NCBI GenBank assembly: GCA_963716245.1
Contig: OY970300.1
Span: 310,001-374,000, forward strand
DNA: 64,000 nucleotides
Origin: VRUE01 sp963716245
Lineage (GTDB): Bacteria; Actinomycetota; Thermoleophilia; Solirubrobacterales; 70-9
Direction of reading: 5' to 3'
Position 1 is the first letter of the stretch. Every line of letters begins with the position of its first letter. Under the pieces are notes generated by a model. It was given only the letters and a program-made list of their open reading frames with translations, had not been told where the DNA came from and searched no databases. This document shows, piece after piece, positions 59,793 through 64,000 of the stretch. The translations under genes were made by a program, and so were the position numbers.

Positions 59793-60230
59793 TTAGGCGT
59801 CTGGCGGGCGACGGTCGTCGGCGACCTGAATCGCGGCGATCAGCGCGAACAACGCGCCGGTGGCAATGTGGAATATCCCGTCGGCGTCGTTGTTGGGGAA
59901 GGTGAAGACGCCCCAGGCGGGCTGGGTCGTGAACAGCGCCCAGATGCCGGTCGAGATCAGCGCGACGGCGACGTAGACCGCGTACCAGAGCGCCCACTTC
60001 GGCCGCAGCGCGAACCAGAAGGCCGGCAGGAAGAGCAGGAACCCAGAGATCGCGTGGACGCCGTTGAAGTCGACCCACAGCACTCGCTCGGTGACCGCGT
60101 CCTCGCCGAAGTCGATGCTCGGCTCGGCGATCAGGCCCGCCGTCGCCCAGAGCAGCTGGAGCACGGCGATCGTCACCACCGCCTTCTGCGCGAAGGTCCA
60201 CGGCTCCCGCTGTACCGCTGCCGCCTCCAT
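59793..60230 (-). CDS. Four-helix membrane protein (DUF4383-like)
   Basis: Encodes 145 residues with four membrane helices (about 13-33, 56-76, 80-100, 118-136). The pattern NGVHAISGFLLF in helix 2 and NDADGIFHIATGALFALIA in helix 4 (conserved Asn-His and His) resembles DUF4383 proteins, whose function is unknown. The resemblance is by eye. Monocistronic on the minus strand. Confidence 0.55.
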   Translation of the reverse strand: MEAAAVQREPWTFAQKAVVTIAVLQLLWATAGLIAEPSIDFGEDAVTERVLWVDFNGVHAISGFLLFLPAFWFALRPKWALWYAVYVAVALISTGIWALFTTQPAWGVFTFPNNDADGIFHIATGALFALIAAIQVADDRRPPDA

Positions 60231-60250
60231 CGTCCGTGCAGGCTACTCCG

Positions 60251-60396
60251 CTACTCGTCGGGAAGCGCCTGCAGCAGCGCGCGAAGATCGAACTCGGTCA
60301 CCGCGCGCGGGCGGCGCCCTTGACCGCGCGCATCTGCTTGCAGAGGGCGTGCACGCGTGCCAACGCTCGGTAGGTGTGAGGGTCGAGGCGCCTCAT
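60251..60396 (-). pseudogene. Possible remnant of a small-protein/nucleotidyltransferase module
   Basis: Two tiny overlapping frames. The first (60298-60396) reads as a 32-residue basic peptide (MRRLDPHTYRALARVHALCK and on). Its TGA overlaps a GTG start (60301) of the second, which encodes VTEFDLRALLQALPDE and then stops at 60251. That second piece resembles the start of the nucleotidyltransferase at 18990 (PLRLRALLEQLVRAEIRF). I read it as the decayed start of a third such module. Weak evidence. Confidence 0.35.
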
Positions 60397-60447
60397 CAAG
60401 CCCGGGTACGCGGCGCGTCGGTTGGAACCGAGCGAGCGCTAGCCGTC

Positions 60448-60918
60448 TCAGCCGAGCGGCCGGTACTCGCCGCGGTGGAAGACCAGCGGCTCGCCGTCGC
60501 TCGTCGCCAGGTCGCAGACCTCGCCCGTGACGATCACGTGGTCGCCGCCGGCGATCACGTCGCGGAGGTCGCAGGCGACCCAGACGAGGGCGTCGTCGAT
60601 CGCCGGGATGCCGTCGCGCTCGCTCCAGGCGACGCCCTCCCACTTGTCGGCCACCGGCGCCTTGGTCGCGAAGGCGCGCGCGATCGGCTCCTGGCCGGCG
60701 TGCAGGACGCTGATCCCGAAGCGGTTCGCCGCCTGCACGGCGAGCAGCGTGCGCGAGCCGCGGTCGAGGCAGGCCAGCATCAGCATCGGCTCGATCGAGA
60801 GGGAGGAGACCGCGTTCGCGGTCGCGCCCGCCGGCCCGTCGGGCCCCGTGGCGCTGACCACGGTGACGCCGGTCGGCAGCGACCCCATCGCGGCCCGGAA
60901 GGCTTCCGAGTCGATCAT
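60448..60918 (-). CDS. Flavin reductase family protein
   Basis: Encodes 156 residues of the flavin reductase-like (split-barrel FMN-binding) fold. Signatures: AFRAAMGSLPTGVTVVSATG, ATANAVSSLSIEPMLMLACL, and a final HVIVTGEVCDL with the usual conserved His and Gly. Such proteins reduce free FMN or FAD for partner monooxygenases. I chose ATG 60918; longer in-frame starts would overlap the divergent cytochrome gene. No monooxygenase adjoins it. Confidence 0.85.
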   Translation of the reverse strand: MIDSEAFRAAMGSLPTGVTVVSATGPDGPAGATANAVSSLSIEPMLMLACLDRGSRTLLAVQAANRFGISVLHAGQEPIARAFATKAPVADKWEGVAWSERDGIPAIDDALVWVACDLRDVIAGGDHVIVTGEVCDLATSDGEPLVFHRGEYRPLG

Positions 60919-60946
60919 CGCGACCAGACAATATGATCCTCGCCGC

Positions 60947-61345
60947 GTGCGACCCGCCCTTGCAACCGCCCTCGCCCTCGTGGCAGCCCTCGCCCTCGCC
61001 GCGTGCGGCTTCGGCGAGGAAGGGATCTCCGTCTCCAAGGAGGATCCCGACTACAACGGCGCGGTCCTCTTCGCGACCCACTGCTCCGGCTGCCACACGC
61101 TGAGCGCCGCCGGGAGCCAGGGGACCGGCAACCGCAGCGTCCGCACGCAGGGGCCGGACCTCGACCAGCGGACCGAGACCTATGAGGACGCCCTCTTCGC
61201 GATCCAGAACGGCGGCTTCTCCGGGGCGATCATGCCCCAGAACATCGTCGTCGGCGAGGAGGCCGAAGCCCTGGCCCGCTTCGTAGCCGAGTACTCGGGC
61301 GACGACGCGGAAGAGTCGCCGCGTCCCGGCCAGCCTTCGCCCTAA
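60947..61345 (+). CDS. Cytochrome c lipoprotein (class I, monohaem)
   Basis: Encodes 132 residues. The N-terminus is a lipoprotein signal ending LALAAC, with Cys20 as the lipid-anchored residue. One haem site is C46-x-x-C49-H50 (HCSGCHT), and Met96 in GAIMPQN is the likely sixth ligand. The C-terminal helix (AEALARFVAEYSG) completes a class I cytochrome fold. It sits outside the membrane and would carry electrons to a terminal oxidase, which is not in the window. GTG start; serS follows after 10 bases. Confidence 0.9.
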   Translation: MRPALATALALVAALALAACGFGEEGISVSKEDPDYNGAVLFATHCSGCHTLSAAGSQGTGNRSVRTQGPDLDQRTETYEDALFAIQNGGFSGAIMPQNIVVGEEAEALARFVAEYSGDDAEESPRPGQPSP

Positions 61346-61355
61346 GCTCTCCCCG

Positions 61356-62627
61356 ATGCTCGACCTGAAGCTGATCCGCTCCGACCCCGAGCGGGTCAAG
61401 GCGGCGCTGGCCCGGCGCGGCGCGGCCGACGGCGTCGACGAGCTGCTGGCGCTCGACGCCCGCCGCCGCGAGCTGCTGCCGCGGATCGAGGGCGCCCAGG
61501 CCGAGCGCAAGACGATCTCGAAGCGGATCGGCGAAGCGAAGCAGCAGGGGGGAGACGCCGGCGCCGAGATGGAGGCGGTCCAGCGGCTGAAGGACGAGAT
61601 CGAGTCCGGGAAGGCCGAGCTGGCCGGCGTCGAGGCGGACCTCGAGCGCGTCGCCGCCGGCCTGCCCAACCTGCCCGACCCCGACGCCCCCGAGGGGATG
61701 ACGGAGGAGGACGCCGTCGTCATGCGCGAGGTCGGGGACCGGCCGGAGCTCGACTTCGAGGCCCGCGACCACCTCGAGATCGGGACCGAGCTGGGCCTGA
61801 TCGACATGGAGGCGGGGGCGCGGGTCTCCGGCTCGCGCTTCGCCTACCTGAAGGGCGATCTGGTCCTGCTCGAGCTGGCCCTGGTCCGCTACGCGATCGA
61901 CGTCGTCCGCGGCGAGGGCCACGAGCCGGTGGTGCCGCCGGTCCTCGTCCGCGAAGAGGCGCTCCACGGGACCGGCTTCCTGCCCGGCGACCGCGACCAG
62001 ATCTACGAGGTGCCCAAGGACGAGCTCTTCCTGGTCGGGACCTCGGAGGTCCCGCTGGCCGCGATGCACGCCGACCAGATCCTCGACGCCGAGCAGCTGC
62101 CGCTGCGCTACGCCGGCTTCTCTCCCTGCTTCCGCCGCGAGGCGGGCGCCGCCGGCCGCGACACGCGCGGCATCTTCCGCGTCCACCAGTTCGACAAGGT
62201 CGAGATGTTCTCGTTCGTCGAGCCCTCGGAGTCGGCGGCCGAGCACGAGCGCCTGCTGGCGATCGAGGAGCGGATCCTCGCCGAGCTGGAGATCCCCTAC
62301 CGCGTCGTCAACGTCGCCGCCGGCGACCTCGGCGCCCCCGCGGCGAAGAAGTACGACTGCGAGGCCTGGATCCCGAGCCAGGGGCGCTACCGCGAGCTGA
62401 CCTCGTGCTCGAACACGACCGACTACCAGGCGCGGCGGCTCGCGTGTAGGTATCGACCCGCCGACGGCGAAGCACCGCAGGCAGTGCACACCTTGAACGG
62501 GACGGCGGTAGCCGTGGGGCGGACGATGATCGCGCTGATCGAGAACCGGCAGGATCGGGACGGCGGATTCACCCTGCCCGGTGCTTTGCATCGCTACGGC
62601 GCCCCTGAGAAGATCGGCCCACCATGA
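61356..62627 (+). CDS. serS: Seryl-tRNA synthetase
   Basis: Encodes 423 residues. The N-terminal coiled-coil arm that grips the long variable arm of tRNA-Ser covers about 27-100 (GAQAERKTISKRIGEAKQQG). Class II motif 2 is FSPCFRREAGAAGRDTRG followed by FRVHQFDKVEMF, and motif 3 is GTAVAVGRTMIALIENRQ. Charges tRNA-Ser, and tRNA-Sec if present. Its stop overlaps the ATG of the regulator gene (ATGA). Confidence 0.97.
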   Translation: MLDLKLIRSDPERVKAALARRGAADGVDELLALDARRRELLPRIEGAQAERKTISKRIGEAKQQGGDAGAEMEAVQRLKDEIESGKAELAGVEADLERVAAGLPNLPDPDAPEGMTEEDAVVMREVGDRPELDFEARDHLEIGTELGLIDMEAGARVSGSRFAYLKGDLVLLELALVRYAIDVVRGEGHEPVVPPVLVREEALHGTGFLPGDRDQIYEVPKDELFLVGTSEVPLAAMHADQILDAEQLPLRYAGFSPCFRREAGAAGRDTRGIFRVHQFDKVEMFSFVEPSESAAEHERLLAIEERILAELEIPYRVVNVAAGDLGAPAAKKYDCEAWIPSQGRYRELTSCSNTTDYQARRLACRYRPADGEAPQAVHTLNGTAVAVGRTMIALIENRQDRDGGFTLPGALHRYGAPEKIGPP

Positions 62628-63283
62628 GCATGAGCCTGCGGGAGGCCAAGCGGGTCGTCCTCTGCGACGACCACGAGATCGTCCGCGATGCGATCAAATC
62701 CCGGGTGGCCGACATGAACAGCCTGCAGATCGTCGGCGAGGCGGCCGACGGCCGCGCCGTGGTCGACGTCGTCAAGGAGCTCGAGCCCGACGTGCTGATC
62801 ATCGACGTCGAGATGCCCAAGCGCGACGGCATCGAGGCGACCAAGGAGGTGCTGAAGGCACGGCCGAAAACCAAGGTGATCATCTTCACCGCGCACGCCC
62901 AGCCCGACCTGCTCGCGTTGGCGCTGCGGGCCGGTGCCTCCGGCTACGTCCTCAAGTCGGCGCCCGCCGAGGACATCGCGCGGGCGGTGAAAGCCGTCAC
63001 CGGCGGCAGCACCTTCCTTGGCGGCGACTTCGCCGGCGGCAAGCCGGCCGAGGTCGAACGGCTGCTGATGCTCTCGCCACGCGAGCGCCAGATCCTCGAG
63101 CTGCTCGCCGAGGGGCTGCGCGTCAAAGAGATCGCCGAAACGCTCGAGCTGAGCCCGGCGACCGTCCACACCCACGTCCGCAACGCGATCAAGAAGCTCA
63201 AAGTCGACACGCGCACCGAGGCGGTCGCGCTCGCCGTTCGCTTCAGCTACCTCGGCGTCGTCGCCAAGGGCCCCGCGAGATAG
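62624..63283 (+). CDS. NarL/FixJ-type response regulator
   Basis: Encodes 219 residues. Receiver domain 10-125 with D15-D16, phosphorylated D61 in LIIDVEMP, T89 and K111. LuxR-type helix-turn-helix about 153-210 (LSPRERQILELLAEGLRVKE and ATVHTHVRNAIKKL). It should activate or repress genes after phosphorylation by a NarX-like kinase, none of which is adjacent. Translationally coupled to serS by a 4-bp overlap, an unusual neighbour for a regulator. Confidence 0.92.
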   Translation: MSMSLREAKRVVLCDDHEIVRDAIKSRVADMNSLQIVGEAADGRAVVDVVKELEPDVLIIDVEMPKRDGIEATKEVLKARPKTKVIIFTAHAQPDLLALALRAGASGYVLKSAPAEDIARAVKAVTGGSTFLGGDFAGGKPAEVERLLMLSPRERQILELLAEGLRVKEIAETLELSPATVHTHVRNAIKKLKVDTRTEAVALAVRFSYLGVVAKGPAR

Positions 63284-63284
63284 A

Positions 63285-63734
63285 TCAGGCGGCGCTTCCT
63301 CCGCTTCGCGTCCGGGAGCGCCTTGGCTCATCGCGGTCGAGCTCCAGCGCGCAGCCGTTGATGCAGTAGCGCTGTCCGCCCCGCTCCGGCGGGCCGTCGT
63401 CGAAGACGTGGCCGAGGTGGGCGTCGCAGTGCTTGCAGACGACCTCGGTGCGGCGCATGAAGTGGCTGTTGTCCGGTCGCAGCTCGACGTGCTCGAGGTT
63501 GGCCGGCTCGGTGAAGCTCGGCCATCCGGTGCCCGAGTCGAACTTCGTGTCGGAGGAGAACAGCTCGGTGCCGCAGCACGCGCAGCGGTAGGTGCCCTCG
63601 GCCTTCTCGTCCCAGTACGGCCCGCTGAAGGCGCGCTCCGTCCCGCCCTTCCGGGTCACCTCGTACTGTTCGGGCGTGAGCTCCCGGCGCCACTCCTCGT
63701 CGCTTTTTCGGAGCCTCGCGGCTTTCTCGGTCAT
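63285..63734 (-). CDS. msrB: Peptide-methionine (R)-S-oxide reductase
   Basis: Encodes 149 residues. The structural zinc is held by C51, C54, C100 and C103 (CACCG and CKHC); the catalytic cysteine is C124 in RYCINGCAL. It repairs methionine-R-sulfoxide. The N-terminal SDEEWRRELTPEQYEVTR and GTERAFSGPYWDEKAEG are family hallmarks. An Arg/Ser-rich tail follows the domain. The start ATG at 63734 appears to lie under the signal-peptide region of a plus-strand gene. Confidence 0.95.
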   Translation of the reverse strand: MTEKAARLRKSDEEWRRELTPEQYEVTRKGGTERAFSGPYWDEKAEGTYRCACCGTELFSSDTKFDSGTGWPSFTEPANLEHVELRPDNSHFMRRTEVVCKHCDAHLGHVFDDGPPERGGQRYCINGCALELDRDEPRRSRTRSGGSAA

Positions 63735-64000
63735 CGCGCTCCTTTCGTCTGCCTTCCAGGTTACGGACCCGGTCTCGGCTGCCGCGCCGGCCGATTCGAG
63801 TGGCGCCGCGCTGCCGCCGATCGGCCGCGGCCTGGACGCCCTCGTCGCGTCCGCAACCGCCTGCCCCGGCCAGTCCGACGCGGGCGCGCCGGCCGCCGCC
63901 CAGGAGCGGGCGATGCGCTGCCTGACCAACTTCGCCCGCCGCCGCGCCGGCCGCGCGCCGCTGCTCGGCCTCGCCCCACTCGCCCGCTCCGCCGGGCACA
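63676..64000 (+). CDS. Exported CAP/SCP-domain protein (3' end outside window)
   Basis: The frame is open to the window end (108 codons from the GTG at 63676). It begins with a plausible signal peptide (RSLAAFSVIALLSSAF, cleavage near VSAAA) and continues into ACPGQ, then ERAMRCLTNFARRRAGRAPL and LLGLAPLARSAGH, the typical start of a bacterial YkwD-like CAP domain. CAP proteins are secreted and of varied or unknown role. If the GTG is right, its first 59 bases overlap msrB on the other strand; no start codon is seen between the msrB start and the CAP core, so an overlap or an unusual start is likely. Confidence 0.6.
   Translation, partial: MSSRRHSSSLFRSLAAFSVIALLSSAFQVTDPVSAAAPADSSGAALPPIGRGLDALVASATACPGQSDAGAPAAAQERAMRCLTNFARRRAGRAPLLGLAPLARSAGH

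Overview
The window is a GC-rich chromosome segment (most intergenic DNA is also GC-rich) with dense, largely overlapping genes, frequent GTG and TTG starts, and Gram-positive style regulation. A fused 2-oxoglutarate dehydrogenase of the actinobacterial KGD type, a c-di-AMP riboswitch in front of an NlpC/P60 hydrolase, a complete 14-gene nuo operon and decapeptide-repeat surface proteins all point to a deep-branching actinobacterium, most likely class Thermoleophilia (Solirubrobacterales-like). That placement is inference; no rRNA or tRNA gene was seen.

Layout. 1-7.1 kb: end of a decapeptide-repeat protein, an acyl-CoA carboxylase beta subunit, a cluster of four TetR-type regulators, the riboswitch plus cell-wall hydrolase, and an SDR. 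7.2-14.6 kb: aconitase, a DUF3817 membrane protein and a 1376-residue lipoyl/E2/E1 fusion KGD. 14.7-31 kb: a fatty acyl-CoA reductase-like fusion, an AGPS-like flavoprotein, a nucleotidyltransferase module, a UbiA-type prenyltransferase, citrate synthase, a PfkB kinase, a quinone reductase, a DEAD-box helicase, two more repeat proteins, and a two-component system whose kinase carries a frameshift. 31-43.5 kb: a second nucleotidyltransferase module with an HTH partner and a perfect operator palindrome, acyl-CoA dehydrogenase, RibD-type reductase, sulfotransferase, carbonic anhydrase, a double-domain ThyX-like protein, nitrilase and an AEC transporter. 43.6-58.6 kb: nuoA to nuoN on the minus strand. 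58.7-64 kb: small membrane proteins, flavin reductase, a cytochrome c lipoprotein, serS, a NarL-type regulator, msrB, and the start of a CAP-domain protein.

Three TCA-cycle genes (acnA, kgd, gltA) and complex I make aerobic respiration the metabolic theme. Fatty-acid and acyl-CoA genes recur (carboxylase, acyl-CoA reductase, acyl-CoA dehydrogenase with a phosphotransferase partner).

The most unusual signal is not a gene. Several families of long palindromic elements are scattered through the window. Members of a family share a short conserved core or box, while their stems differ in sequence yet stay self-complementary. Most copies are intergenic, but four lie in frame inside essential-type genes (kgd, nuoC and twice in nuoG), each adding or forming a low-complexity loop without breaking the frame. 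One family (box GACAGGACCC) has four well-formed copies with paired, compensating stem changes. This resembles the intragenic palindromic repeats known from Rickettsia, and I know of no description of it for this kind of organism.
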